Source: Aquilaria yunnanensis (lineage: Eukaryota > Streptophyta > Magnoliopsida > Malvales > Thymelaeaceae). From it: DNA of 64,000 nt. The translations under genes and the position numbers were made by a program. Below the pieces are notes generated by a model that was not told the DNA's origin, did not search any database, and saw only the letters and a list, made by a program, of their open reading frames with translations. Every line of letters starts with the position of its first letter. Position 1 is the stretch's first letter. Location of the stretch: positions 3,596,001 through 3,660,000 of the forward strand of contig CM077596.1 of the NCBI GenBank assembly GCA_039654915.1, in the 5' to 3' direction. Of the stretch, positions 19,440 through 32,284 are shown in pieces.

Positions 19440-22400
19440 CTAAGCATATAATTTTTTCAAGACATCCGAGTGCCATGTATTCTTTAATTCTACGCCTTCG
19501 ATATCGCCGAGCTTGTAAACTCCTTTTCGCACTTCGGCAATCACCAGATAAGGTCCTTCCCAATTTGCGCGAAGTACCCCATGGGATGGTCTTCGGGGTC
19601 CAAATTCAGCCTTTCGGAGAATGAGGTCTCCTTTCTTTATTCCCTTTGGCCTGGCGCGTAAGTTTATAGCCGCGGCCACTTTTTGCTGAAAAGCTTTTCT
19701 TCTCAGTTCAGCTATTTCTCTGTGTTCGCCAATGAGGTCGAGCTTGGTTCTCAGGCCGAGGTCATTACCTCTTTCGTCGAACACTTGCACCCGCATCGAT
19801 GGTTGCACTACCTCAATTGGGATGATGGCCTCTACACCGAAAACAAGTGAAAAAGGTGTTTCCCCTGTGGCTCTTCGGGGTGTTGTTCGGTAGTTCCATA
19901 ACACGCTTGGGAGTTCTCCCGGCCATTTCCCTTTCGCTTCCCCCAACCTCTTTTTCAGACCATCTTTTATGGTCCTGTTGGATACCTCTACTTGCCCATT
20001 GCTTTGGGGGTGAGCTACTGGAGCGAAGTGCATTTGTATTCTGACATTTTTGACAAATTCTTGGAACCCCTTGTCTATAAACTGGGACCCGTTGTCAGCT
20101 ACTAGTACCCTCGATATGCCAAATCTGCATACGATGTTCTTCTATACGAACTTGTGCACATCTTTTGCCGAGATTGTTGCCAAGGGTTCTGCCTCGACCC
20201 ACTTAGAGAAATAGTCTACTGCGACTACGCAGAACTTCACGCCCCCAGGCGCTGTCGGGAGTGGCCCAATGAGGTCTATGCCCCAAACCGCGAAGGGCCA
20301 GGGATAGTCGGCCGAAGTGACCAATTCTGAGGGTGCCCTTTGGATATTCACGTGCCTTTGGCAATTATCACATTTCTGGACGAACTGCCTAACGTCCTTC
20401 CTTAGGGTAGGCCAAAAATATCCTTGGCGAAGTATCACTGCGACCAGGGCATCAGTTCCAATGTGTGAACTGCAAGCGCCTTCGTGAACTTCTTCAAGGA
20501 TCATTTCAGTATTCTCTTCGCCAACACACCTCTGCAATGGATTTGCATATCCTTACCTATACAGTTCTTCCCCGATTAAGAAGAATCGGCCTGCACGTCT
20601 TCGCACTTTTGCCGCTTGGTTGGGGTTTTCGGGGAGCTCGCCATTTGCGAGATATCTTTTGATTGGATCTTTCCAGCCTTCTCCCAAGGTCAATATGTTC
20701 AGTACCTCTATGCTTGGGTGATCCAGCACTTCGGTGCAAGTTTTTCACTTTGCTAGGCCATCTGCCTCGGCATTGTCTCGTCGAGGCACATTTTCAATTC
20801 GCACAGTATCGAACTCTTGAATAAGTTTCATTACCAGCTCATGATATTTTGCCAAGGTCGGGTCCTTTGCCTGTAGTCCCCTGCCGTTTGTCGAACTACC
20901 AGCTGGGAGTCGTTGTGGGCTTTCAAGTTTCTTACACCAATTTTTCTAGCTAGGCGTAGCCCTGCTATGAGAGCTTCGTACTCAGCCAGATTGTTGGTGA
21001 CGTTGAAGCTGAAATTAATGGACTTCATCACCTGTAGTCCTTCGGGGCCTCTGATAATTACCCCAGCTCCCTGGTGTTCGGACCCTGAGGCTCCGTCTAC
21101 ATGCAAAGTCCATTCTAGCTCACTTTCGCCAGAATCGGAATGGCTGTCCTCGGTAATGGGTACTTCGGCAATGAAGTCTGCCAGAGCTTGAGCTTTGATG
21201 GCTTTCCGAGGTTCATAAATAATGTCGTGCTCCCCAAGCTCTATGCACCATTTGGAAAGTCTTCTCGAATGATCAACTTTCCTCATGACGTCCCGTATAG
21301 GTAGACTACTTCGGACGATGATCGGGTGAGCTTGAAAATATGGTCGTAGTCTTCTTCCTGCCAGCACCAAGGCATATATAGCTTTTTGTAGCAAGGGATA
21401 CCTGACTTCAGCACCGTGCAGGGACTTGCTTACGTAATAAACCAGCCATTGTTTCGGCCCTTCTTCTTTCACAAGGACCGAGCTCACTGCTTTTTCTGTA
21501 ATGGCGAGGTACAGCACGAGGGGCTCTCCCTCGCGAGGTTGCCGAAGAGTGGGCAGACGGGCTAGGTAGGTTTTGAGTTCTTCCCAAGCCTTTTGGCAGT
21601 CCTCATTCCAAGGATGATCATCACATCCGAGGTTGCCCTCCTTTTTTGCTGCCTTGGTGAGTACTTTGAAGAATACTCAACACCGGTCTCCATACCTGGA
21701 AATAAACCTGCTAAGAGAGGTTATCCTTCCGGTGAGTCTTTGCACATCTTTTACCGTGACGGGAGTTCGGAATTCAAGCAAGGCCTTAATTTTTTCTGGG
21801 TTGGCATCAATGCCGCTTTCTGATACCATGTACCCAAGGAACTTTCCCGAAGTTATGCCGAAGATGCACTTCTCGGGATTAAGGCGAATCCCGAAGATTC
21901 TGAGCTGGTGAAAAGTTTCCCTCAGATCTGCGACGTGGTCTTTCGGCATCTTGCTTTTGACTATCATGTCGTCGACATAAACTTCCATGTTCCCCCCTAT
22001 TTGGTCATTGAAGACCTTGTTCATCAACCTCTGATAGGTGGCTCCTGCATTTTTTAGTCCAAAGGGCATTCTGATGTAACAATACGTTCCGCCCTCGGTG
22101 ATGAAAGCTGTCTTTTCCTCATCTTCGGGATCCATTCTTATTTGATGATACCCACTGAAGGCGTCTAGGAAACTTAGGAGCCCGTATTCGGCAGATGAAT
22201 CCACTAATTGGTCTATTGGTGGAAGAGGGTATGAATCTTTTGGGCAAGCATCGTTCAAGTTTCTGAAGTCGATGCACATTCGAAGCTTATTGCTCCCTTC
22301 TTTTGTGGCAATAACCACATTGCTTAACCATTCGGGATACTTGACCTCCCTGATTATATCTGCGTCCAATAAGCGCTGTACTTCGGTTTTGACGAAGTTA

Positions 22401-23245
22401 TTTTTATGGACTGAGATGCCCCGTTTCTTTTGCCGGACAGGTTTTGCTTCCGGACTTACTTTAAGGCTATGTTGTATTATGCGAGGGTCTACTCCTGGCA
22501 TATCATTCGGCGAGTAGGCAAATAAGTTTTTATTCATCAGAAGAAAGGATACAAGTATTTTCTTGTCACCTTCGGCCAAGTTTTTCCCTATTCGGGTATT
22601 TCGGCCTGGGACAAGTTCCACTTCTTCCACTTCCATTTCTACCTTCGCGGGGTCTTCTGCCTCTTCCTCTTTTGGCTTTCCGTCTGGGAAAGCCTCTGCC
22701 TCTATGGTTTGTGCAGAGTTGGTTGTTGGAGCTTTTCACACCTTGACGAACACCCTCCTTACTTCGCCCTGATCGATGAAGATTTTTGCATCTCCATCCT
22801 TGCTAGCAAAAGTGACAATTAGGTACTTTACATCAGGGCGAATATGCAGATTTCCTTGTGTTTGTCTTCCAAGGATGGCGTTGTATGATGAAGGAACATC
22901 CATGACGATGAACCTTGCCATTGTGGAGGCAAACAGTTCGTCAGCCCCATCAACCGAGGTCCCTTTCATCATCAGGGGGAGGTCAATCCATCCGAGGACC
23001 GGCAGTTCGGATGGTTCTACCCCAAAAGTGGGCGAAGTGATAGGCTTGAGATCGGTGCTGAATATGCCCAAGCTCGACAGCAGATGCGAGAACAGGACGT
23101 CGGCGTTTAATCCATCGTCAAGCAACACTCTCTTGATGTCCCAATTTCCTATCCTCGCCATGACCAACAGCGGATCATCATGAGGGAAAATTATGGTGGA
23201 ACCATCTTTGAGGGTCAGCTTCCTCGACGGACTTTGATATTCCAT
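19440..23245 (-). pseudogene. protease and pol of element B, decayed
   Basis: Read on the minus strand from 23245. The protease has VLLDDGLNADVLF (DDGL, the Ser replaced). The RT has FLDAFSGYHQI and an intact YVDDMIVKS. Both RNase H domains follow (VYYVSKSLHGAEVRYP; LHVDGASGSEHQGAG, NDSQLVVRQ). The integrase has EEVHEGACSSH, CDNCQRH, WGIDLIGPLP and SNGQVEVSNRTI, and ends NTWHSDVLKKLYA at 19440. TGA stops at 22736 and 21677 replace CGA codons seen in the relatives. The register changes between 20831 and 20537, and further breaks lie near 20540 and in the integrase core near 20140-20030. Non-functional. Confidence 0.88.
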
Positions 23246-23429
23246 AACTGCTATTTCTCTGGCCTTCCTCTTTCTCTCCGAGGAAGGGAGTCCTGTCGTG
23301 ATTGTTTGTATTATTCCCGCCGGAGGTGGCGAACACCTTTTTGGACTTCGGTTCCTCCGTCTGTCGGAGTCGTAGTCCTCATCTTCGGCCTTTCCTTCTT
23401 CCTCCCTCTTTTCTTTCGAGAGAAGGCAT

Positions 23430-24968
23430 TCACAGATATCGCCGAAGTTGGCCCTGCTTTTTCAGCGACTCTATATATTTTTTCAATTGGAAGCAGTCTT
23501 CCGTGTCATGGCCATGGTCGTGGTGGAACTGGCAGAACTTTTTCAGGTTCTTTTTATTCTCAGCGGTCATGGCCCTCGGCCGCTGAATCTGGGTCCCCTG
23601 TCTCTCCATCGTCATGAGGATGTTGGTCCTCGTGGTATTCAGGGGTGTGAAGGCTGAAGATTTCCTTCCTTTAAACCTTCGAGGTCGTCCTGCCTATTCG
23701 GCCGGATACCTCGTTTGCTGGCTAAACCCTCCAGCACAGATATGCTCAAACTTCGCTCCGCCCATTCTCAGCTCCTCGGCTGTCATGTGCTGTTCAGCCC
23801 TTCGGTAGAATTCTCCCAGCGTGTCCGGGGGATCCTTGGAGAACTCGTAGAAGAGTTGTGAGTCCCGCCGAAGGCCCCGTGTCATGGCAAGGATGCGTAT
23901 TTCAGGCCGAAAGTCTAGGACACTTAGGGCCTCTCTGTTGAACCTTTCGACATAATCACGAATGGTTTCTCCATTCCTCTGCGCTATGTCGAACATCTGG
24001 ACGGGCATTTTTGCCGTCGGCCTGCTTCCAATGAATTGTTGGGTAAAGGTGGTGGATAGTTCCTGAAACTCCCTGATGGTTCCGGGAGCCAATGAGTTGT
24101 ACCACGCTGTTGCTGGCCCTGTGAGGGTGACCTCAAAGCACTTGCATAGGGTGGCATCGTCAACACCATGCAACACCATGCTGCGTTTGTACTTCGTCAG
24201 ATGGGCCTGTGGATCAGTCCGGCCATCATAAGTTTCCAGCCGAGGTACCTGGAAGTCACTCGGCATAGCCGCTTCGACCACCGTTCGGGTGAACGGCGAT
24301 TCATCCCCAACAAAAGTGTCAGATAGCCTAGCCCAGACTGGCTTCCGAACTACCTTTTTCTCTACTCTCTCCAACCTTGTCAACAATTTCTCCATTAGGA
24401 GCGTGGCACTGGGCCCTTCGTCCTGGTGCTCTAGGAAGGGAGACCGTCGGTGCCTCTTTGTCGACTGACTTCGGACCCGAGGGGATGGCGACCTCGCCTC
24501 AAGTGACGAGCTCCATTGGCGAGGAGTCTTTGGCCGCTCGTACCCCCTTCGCCTCGCAAGCCATGCCCCGAGGGGTATATTTTCTATCGAGGATTCATTG
24601 CGCGGGTCCCCACTCCCCGAACTGCGATAGATTGACTTCGGGCTTTTCTCCCGAGAGCGTACTGGCGAGGGGGGCCTTTGGGCTTGAGTCGGTTGCGGCC
24701 ACCTTCGGTCTATTTGCTGTGTCACCTCAGCTACAATAGAACGCTGGAAGTTGCATAGAAAGCTCATGGTTATGACTAGAGGACATTCTTCCTCATGCGA
24801 GGAAGTCCCTAGTAGGGTTTGCTCAGTGGCCGTTTGGACTTCAGGCGCGGACGGGGACTTCGGAAGCCCCTTGTCCTTAGAACACCAAGTCTCCACAATG
24901 GCGACCTGAGGGTGGTGTCCCACAGACGACGCCAAATGATGCCCAACAGCATCTTCATCATGTGACAT
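23430..24968 (-). pseudogene. gag of element B, decayed
   Basis: The likely start is an ATG inside the 5' LTR at 24968 (MSHDEDAVGHHLASSVG), reading through the primer site as in A and C. The gag domain is recognisable by YDGRTDPQAHLTKYKR, TAWYNSLAPGTI, RDYVERFNREALS and DTLGEFYRRAEQHMTAEELRM. The zinc-knuckle-like CQFHHDHGHDTEDC follows at about 23530. Stops at 23694 (TAG) and just below 23430 (TGA) and a frameshift before 23245 separate it from the protease. Confidence 0.85.
24917..24934 (-). other. primer binding site of element B, mutated
   Basis: Two bases after the LTR end the minus strand reads TGGCGTCGTCTGTGGGAC. Element A has TGGCGCCG in the same place, so B carries a C to T change in the part that pairs with the tRNA 3' end. 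Confidence 0.75.
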
Positions 24969-25705
24969 TGTGACTTCGGGAGGGGCTTCTTGAGAGGGAG
25001 AACGTCTGGTGCAAAGGTTTCCCAGAGGAGCGTGCCTGAAATGGTCAGAAAAGAACGTTAGGAGGTCCCCGGAGTGTTTCTCCAGGGAGGAGCCTCCGAT
25101 GCCCAAGTCAGTGTCCTGAGAGGAGACAAGGGAGGAACACTAGGAGGTTAGATGGCCTTGCCTGTGTGTGTGCTTTTTCAAGGAGAAAGGGTCCGATCCT
25201 TTGCCAAGTCCTGTTTCCTGGTATTTATAGAGGTGCCCAGCCCGTTCAGATCGTAACATGTGTTCGGTTGGATGAGATCCGTATTTCCAGGCGTAGGGGA
25301 CAGGTAGCCGTTTTGTAGGCTCCTTGGGTTTGAGACCGAGACAGGTCGTGACAGGACTTGGACGGCGTCGGCATGTCAGACCGCCGTTCCAGGCGGCGTG
25401 TAGCGCCTGTGGGTGACATGTCAGAGGCTTCTTAAATGCTTCTGCCATATTCCCGAGGTCTTCTTGGCGAGGTCGTCCTTTGGTACGGACGTCCTTCTTC
25501 AGGAGATGTACCCGCCGTTCAGGGAGTTCCCTGGTTCGGGAGTTCCGCCTTCAGAGGAATTCTTCCCCTGCTTGGGATAGCTGGACTTTCGCCTCCAAAG
25601 GCGATCCGTTTGGTCCCCCGAAGTCCCGATAACGTCCTTGAGGTCTCTGGCTATATTTTTGGCAGGAGGTGTGTACTGAGAGGGATGGTAGCCCTTCGGC
25701 TATCA
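24937..25705 (-). repeat. 5' LTR of element B (769 bp)
   Basis: On the minus strand it starts TGATAGCCGAAGGGC at 25705 and ends GGGCATCA at 24937. CTATAAATACC near 25225 is its TATA box, preceded by GATCTGAACGGGCTGGGC as in D. Directly outside is CAGGC (25706-25710), the target duplication. A direct comparison partner for 3038-3630 plus 15778-15953. Confidence 0.93.
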
Positions 25706-25710
25706 CAGGC

Positions 25711-27005
25711 TATGATATTTCCTCCGCAATTCATTCATATTTTCATACAATGTGTCTCGATCATTTTGTACTATGTGCTTGTGAATGGTTGCACTACACC
25801 ATGAGTTACTCCCAAGATTGGTATATGTCAAGGTGATCCACTCTTACCATATTTTTATTTTTATTTTTTTATTATTTTTTTTTTTTTTTGTGTGGAGAAG
25901 GATTCTTTGGTTAGCTTCAACATCTTCAGCCCTTAGCCAAATTGGTGGGGAGTAGAGCCAGCCAGTCACGCCCTTTCATATTTCACCTATTCTTTACTGA
26001 TAACTGTTTAATTTTCTTCAAACCCACCTTGGAGTCTATTCAAAAATTAAAAGCAGCTTTATCTCTATATTCTCAAACAACTGGCCAAGAAGTGAGCTTT
26101 CAGAAATTTGAGTGGACTTTCAAACCCAACATCCTAAGCAGTTTTACAAGGATTTTTCGCACCATTCTGCCCTTCAGAATTAACACTAACAATTCTAAAT
26201 ACCTTAGTCTACCTATAGGTATGGATATGTCTAAGTTTGCTTCTTATAATTTCTTAGTTGATAAGGTTCATAATTGGCTATCTTCATGGAAGTGGAAGCT
26301 GTTAAATGGAGCAAGATGTTTAACTCTTATTAATTCAGCTTTATCATCATTTCCAATCTACCTTATGTCATTGTTTAGAATTCCTATGACCTTGGTAGAC
26401 AATATCTCTAAATCGTTTGTCATGTTCTGGTGGTCTAGATTAGGTGAAAAATGTGGCATTCATTGGAAAAACAACTTCCACCTCACTCTGCCGAAAAGGC
26501 TTGGTTGTTTGGGTATTCGGGATATTCGTACTTTTAATCTCTCTCTATTAAGTAAAACATTTTAGAGGATATTTGTGGCTATGTCTTGAGGATTTTAATT
26601 GCCAAGTATGGTAGACGTGAATCGATTTAGAGTGCCAAGGCCCCTTCCAAAGCAATGGCCATTTGGAGAAATCTTCTACATAGAATAGACTTTCGCAAGC
26701 CAAATCTCCAAATGGAATAGGATGCTTCAATCGGTGAAAATTCCATCATTTGGTCTAGAAATTCTTCTCATATGTTTGAAACCAAGAAAGCTTATGCCCT
26801 AGCAAAGAAGAAAAAGTTAAACGAATTTCCTAGGGAGCCGATAGACTCTTTTGCCTCACAAACTATTAAGAAAATTTAGGCTTATAACTTTCCTTACAAA
26901 TTTAAATTTTTTTACTAGAAGTGCCTTTATAATGCTTTGCCTGCGACGACCAATCTAACTTGCCAGGGAAGTCATGTTGATCCTGTGTGTGCAAGATGTA
27001 GGCTG
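25711..27005 (+). pseudogene. LINE reverse transcriptase, fragment 2 of 3
   Basis: It continues fragment 1 in register across the B insertion: IIQ at 3037 is completed by AMIFPPQFIHIFIQCVS, then VLVNG and QGDPLLPY, the LINE RT pattern. A T-rich stretch (25855-25890) disturbs the frame. The catalytic block follows as FTDNCLIFFKPT where active LINEs have FADD, so the site is lost. Then come LSLPIGMDM, WKLLNGARCLTLINSALSS and LPKRLGCLGIRDI, the RT thumb and following region. Several stops occur after 26565. Near 26900 begins the zinc-binding RVT region (KCLYNALPATTNL, DPVCARCRL), which is cut at 27005 by element C. Confidence 0.87.
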
Positions 27006-27887
27006 TGATAGCCGAGGTGCTATCCCCCCTTGAACCTGTGAACTTCGGCTAGATACCATACTCGGGAAATCGAGTGTCACCCGTAAAGAGTACCAGTACC
27101 GACCTGGGAAAGAGGAAGTCTGACGCCTAGGGCATACGACCTCAGTGGCCCACCAGCACCCCTGGGAATGACAGCACTAACCTCAGGAAAATAACGCGTC
27201 GCCTCCCTCGAAAAAGCGGCCAAACCACCTTCGGGGGAGAAAGACCAGCCACCTTCAGAAAGAGAAAATCCCCCCGAAGGAGGAGCTTCAGCGCTAAGGA
27301 AACCCCCAAACTACTGAGACGACTTCAGGAGAAGGGTCCTTATTCCAAAGGGTGACTTCAACCAAGGGGACCTCGGGAGTACGGCAAAAGAAATTAAGGA
27401 GCCTCTGACATGTCGCCCGTACACACTACACACCGCCTTCATATACGCTCTGACACGCCGACGCCGCTTACGTCTTGTCATGTAGGGTTATTCCTGCCCC
27501 AGCCCCTGGCTCGATGAGCCAATAGGTGGCTAGAGACCCCCACGCCCCACAGTACAGATTGCATCTGACCGAACACGTGTCACACTCTGAACGGACTACA
27601 CCCTCCTATATCTACTAAGGAAATGGCCTCAGTAAGGGATCTCCTCCCCCCGAAAAAACATAGCAGGCAAGAATCTTTGGCCCCCAGTACTTTCTCTCCA
27701 ACTCCAAAACACTAACTTGGGCGTCGGAGGCTCCTCCCCAAAAAAAGACTCCAAGGACCTCCTAACCCCTGTTTTCTGAGTGTTTCGGGCAGATTCTCCT
27801 GGGGAATATCCACTTCAGACTTTCTCCCTCACTGGAAGTCCTTTCAGGTCTCACCATGTCACACGACGAAGATGCTGCAAAGCATCA
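27006..27887 (+). repeat. 5' LTR of element C (882 bp)
   Basis: Starts TGATAGCCGAGGTGC and ends AAAGCATCA. It has an ACACGTGT G-box at about 27573-27580, and the TATA region at 27605-27615 is weak (CCTATATCTAC). The start of gag (ATG TCA CAC GAC) is present near its end. Confidence 0.9.
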
Positions 27888-27890
27888 TTT

Positions 27891-28400
27891 AGTATGGCAG
27901 AAGCAATTAAGGAGCCTCTGACATGTCGCCCGCACACGCTACATGCCGCCCTCATATATACTCTGACACGCCGACGCCCCCTACATCTTGTCATGTAGGG
28001 CTATTCTTGCCCTAGCCCCTGGCCCGATGAGCCTACAAGCGGCTAGAGGCCCCCATGCCCTACAGTACAGATTGCATCCAACCGAACACGTGTCACAATC
28101 TGAACAGACTACACCCTCCTATATATACTAAGGAAATGGCCTTAGTAGGGGATCTCCTCCCCCCGAAAAAACGTAGCAGGCAAGAATCTTTGGCCCCCAG
28201 TAGTATCTCTCCACCTCCAAAATACTAACTTGGGCGTCGGAGGCTCTTCCCCGGAAAAAGACTCCGGGGACCTCCTAACCCCTGTTTTCTAAGTGTTTCA
28301 GGCAGATTCTCCTAGGGAATATCCACTTCAGATGTTCTCCCTCACTGGAAGTCCCTCCCGGTCTCACCATGTCACATGATAAAGATGCTGCAGGGCATCA
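27891..28400 (+). repeat. partial second LTR of element C (510 bp) in tandem with the first
   Basis: AGTATGGCAGAAGCAATTAAGG at 27891 corresponds to AGTACGGCAAAAGAAATTAAGG at 27378 in the first LTR; both copies are 510 bp to their ends. Only TTT, the first bases after an LTR, separates them. It carries its own CACGTGT G-box and CTATATATAC TATA box and is the copy directly joined to the primer site and gag. Confidence 0.9.
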
Positions 28401-28402
28401 TT

Positions 28403-28420
28403 TGGCACCGTCTGTGGGAA
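28403..28420 (+). other. primer binding site of element C, mutated
   Basis: TGGCACCGTCTGTGGGAA lies two bases after the LTR end. Element A has TGGCGCCG, so C shows a G to A change within the tRNA-complementary core. Confidence 0.75.
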
Positions 28421-31400
28421 CCCACCCCCAGGTCACCGTCGTTGAAACTCAGCGTTCCAAGGACAAGGGACATCCGAAGTCCCCGTCCGCGCCAGAGGTT
28501 CAACCAGCAACCGAACAAACTGCAGCAGGGACTTCCTTGCCGGGGGACAAACGTCCTCTGACTATTACCATGGGCTTCCTATGTGAGTTCCAACGCTCCA
28601 TCGTGGCTGACATGACGCAGCAATTAGACCGAAGATGGCCACAGTCGACTCCAGGACAAGGGCCCTCTTCACCAGCACCTCACCGGGAAAAGAGTCCCAG
28701 ATCAACTCACCGGAGTTCAGGAAGGGAAGATCAACGTGATGAGTCCTCGACATAAAATATACTCCTCAGGGCATGAGCTATGGGAGAAACGGGGCCAAAA
28801 CGACCCAGAACCCCCCGCCGAATGAGTTCATCACCTGAAGAAAAATCGCCATCTCCTCGGCGCCAAAGTCACTCCCTAAAAAGGAGGCATCAATCTCTGT
28901 TCCCGGAGGCCTCTAGACAGCAGGAAGAAGAGCCCAGTGCCACACTCCTCATGGAAAAAATCCTAAAGAGTCTAGAAAGGGTGGAAAGATAGGTAGCTCG
29001 GAAGCCCGTCTGGGCTAGGTTGTCAGAAACCTTCAATGGAGATGAATCACCATTCACCCGAGCGGTGGTCGAAGCACCCATGCCGAGTGACTTTCGGGTA
29101 CCTCGGTTGGAGACCTACGATGGCCGGACTAACCCCCAAGCTCATCTGACCAAAGACAAACGCAGCATGGTGTTGCACGGTGCTGATGATGCCACCTTGT
29201 GCAAATGTTTTGAGGTCACCCTCGCTGGACCAGCAAGGGCATGGTACAACTCACTGGCCCCTGGAACCATCATGGAGTTCCAAGAGTTGTCTACTGCCTT
29301 CACGCAGCAATTCATCGGAAGCCGGCCAATGGCGAAGATGCCAGTCCAAATGTTTGACATAGCACAGAAAAATGGAGAAACCATTCGCGACTATGTCGAA
29401 AGGTTCAACCGGGAAGCTTTAAGTGTTCCAGACTTTAGGCCAGAAGTACATATCCTGGCCATGACACGAGGACTTCGGAGAAACTCCTAGTTGTTCTATG
29501 AATTCTCCAAGGATCCCCCCGACACACTCGGTGAATTTTACCGAAGGGCTGAACAGCACATGACTGCTGAAGAGCTGAAGATGGAAGGCCCAAAACCTTA
29601 TCACATTCGCACTGAGGGGTCGAGTCAGCAAACTCGCTACACAACCGAATCAAGGGGGCGACCTCGGAAGCTTAAAGGAAGGAAGCCATTGGCTTTCACT
29701 CCCCTGAACACCACAAGGACAAACATCCTTATGGCGATGGAAAGACAAGGAACTCAGATCCAACGACCGAAGGCCATGACCTCAGACAACAAAAAGAACA
29801 TGAAGAAATTCTGCCAATTCCATCGGGACCACGGGCATGATACCGAGGATTGCTTCCAACTAAGGAAATACATAGAATCCCTAATAAAGCAAGGTCAACT
29901 CCGACGTTACCTGCGGATGCCCTCCCCAAAGGGAAGAAGAGAAGAGGAGGGGAAAGGAGATGATGAGGAATACGACTCCGACAGATGCTGGAACCGAAGT
30001 CCAAAAAGGCGTCCGCCACCCCCGGTAGGAGTAATACAAATGATCACAACAGGACTACCGTCGACAGAAAGGAAAAGAAAAGCCAAGGAGATTTCAGTGA
30101 TGGAATATGAGAACCCATCAAAAAAACTTGTTCGGAAAGATGGGTCCACCATCATATTTCCTCATGATGATCCACTGCTGGTTATAGCAAGGATAGGAAG
30201 TTGGGACGTCAAGAGAGTACTGCTTGATGATGGTTCAAATGCGGACATCTTATTCTCACACCTACTACCGAGTTTGGGTATATCAAGCAGCGACCTCAAG
30301 CCCGTGACTTCTCCTACTTTTGGAGTAGGACCATCCGAACTCCCCGTCCTCGGCTGGATTAATCTTCCCCTGCTGCTAAGGGGAATTTCAATAAACAACA
30401 AAGACGAGCTGTTTGCATCCATAATGGCAAGGTTCATCGTCATAGATATCCCTTCGGCATATAACGCCATTCTTGGGAGGCAAACGCAAGGGAACCTCCA
30501 CATCCGCCCTGATGTAAAGTACTTAACTGTCACTTTCGCCACCAAGGATGGAGATGCTAAGATCTTCATCGACCAAGGGGAGGTAAGGAAGGTGTTTGTC
30601 AAGGTGAGGAAAGCCCCGATAACAAACTGTGCACAGACCACAGAAATGAAGGTCGTACTCGCAGAAGAGTCAAAGGGAGAAGGAACAAAAGATTCTGAGA
30701 AAATAGAAACGAAAGAAATAAAGCTTGTCCCAGGCCGAAGTACCCGAATAGGGAAAAAATTGGCCGAAGGTGACAAGGAAAAACTTGTATCTTTCCTCCT
30801 AATGAATAAAGATCTGTTTGCCTACTCGCCAAAAGACATGCCTGGGGTAGACCCTCGCATAATACAGCATAGCCTTAAAGTAAGCCTAGAGGCAAAGCCT
30901 GTCCGCCAAAAAAAGCGAAGCCTCTCGGCACACAAGAACAACTTCGTCAAAACCGAAGTCCAGCACTTGATAGACGCAGGCATAATCAGGGAGGTCAAAT
31001 ACCCCGAGTGGCTAAGTAATGTGGTTATTGCCACAAAAGAAGGAAACAACAAGCTCCAAATGTGCATTGACTTCCGAAACGTAAATGATGCTTGCCCTAA
31101 GGATTCGTATCCTCTCCCGCCAATAGATCAGTTGGTAGACTCGACTGTCGAATATGGACTCCTGAGCTTCCTCGACGCCTTCAGTGGGTATCATCAAATC
31201 AAGATGGACCCCAAAGATGAGGAAAAAACCGCCTTCATCACCGAAGTCGGTACATATTGCTACGTCAGAATGCCCTTCGGGCTTAAAAATGCAAGAGCCA
31301 CCTACCAGAGGCTGATGAACAAAGTCTTCAATGACCAAATAGGGAGGAACATGGAAGTCTATGTTGTTGACATGATAGTTAAGAGCAAATCGCCTGGCAG

Positions 31401-32284
31401 TCATGTTGCAGATTTGGAGGAAACTTTCCACCAACTTAGAGCATTTGGAATTCGCCTTAATCCTGAAAAATGCATCTTCAGCGTAAGCTCAGGCAAGTTC
31501 CTCGGATTTATGGTATCAGAAAGAGGTATCGATGCCAACCCGGAAAAAGTCAAAGTACTACTTGAATTCTGAACTCCCGTTACAACAAAGGATGTGCAAA
31601 GGCTCACTGGGCGAATAACGTCCCTTAGCAGATTCATTTCCCGGTATGGGGATCGCTGACGAGCATTCTTTAAAGTCCTCACCAAGGCAGCAAAAAAAGG
31701 TGGCAACCTCGGAAGCAATGACCATCCTTGGAACGAGGATTGCCAAAACGCCTGGGAAGAGCTCAAAGTCTATCTAGCTCGTCTACCCACTCTTCGACAA
31801 CCACGAGAGGGAGAACCCCTTGTACTATACCTCACCGTTACAGAAAAGACACTGAGTTCGGTTCTCGTTAAGGAAGAGGGGGTGAAACAATGGCCAGTAT
31901 ACTACATGAGCAAGTCCCTGCGTGGCGCCGAAGTCAGGTATCCCCTACTACAAAAAGCTATCTATGCCCTGGTGCTTGCAAGCAAAAGACTGCGTCCGTA
32001 CTTTCAAGCTCACCCCATTATTATCTGAAGTCACCTACCTCTTCGGGATGTCATGAAGAGAGTAGACCAATTGGGAAGGCTTTCCAAGTGGTGCATTGAG
32101 CCCGACGAGTATGACATTACTTATGAGCCAAGGAAAGCAATAAAAGCCCAAGCTCTAACGGACTTCAATGCTAAAGTACCCGTTACCGAAGGTGATCAAT
32201 CGGACCTCGACAAAAGTGAGCCAGAATGGACTCTGTTTATAGATGGGGCCTCCGGCTTCGAGCACCAAGGAGCTGGGGTAATTA

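Larger units (their letters stand above)
3038..25705 (-). mobile_element. Ty3/gypsy Tat-type element B (minus strand), interrupted by element A
   Basis: On the minus strand the order is 5' LTR (25705-24937), primer site, gag, protease, RT, two RNase H domains, integrase, opposite-strand gene (+ strand), polypurine tract, and a 3' LTR split by element A. Removing A and one AGTTC copy restores a 769-bp 3' LTR, the same length as the 5' LTR. Flanking CAGGC at 3033-3037 and 25706-25710 is the 5-bp target duplication. The coding region has several stops and at least two frameshifts, so the element is defective. It inserted into the LINE. Confidence 0.92.
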
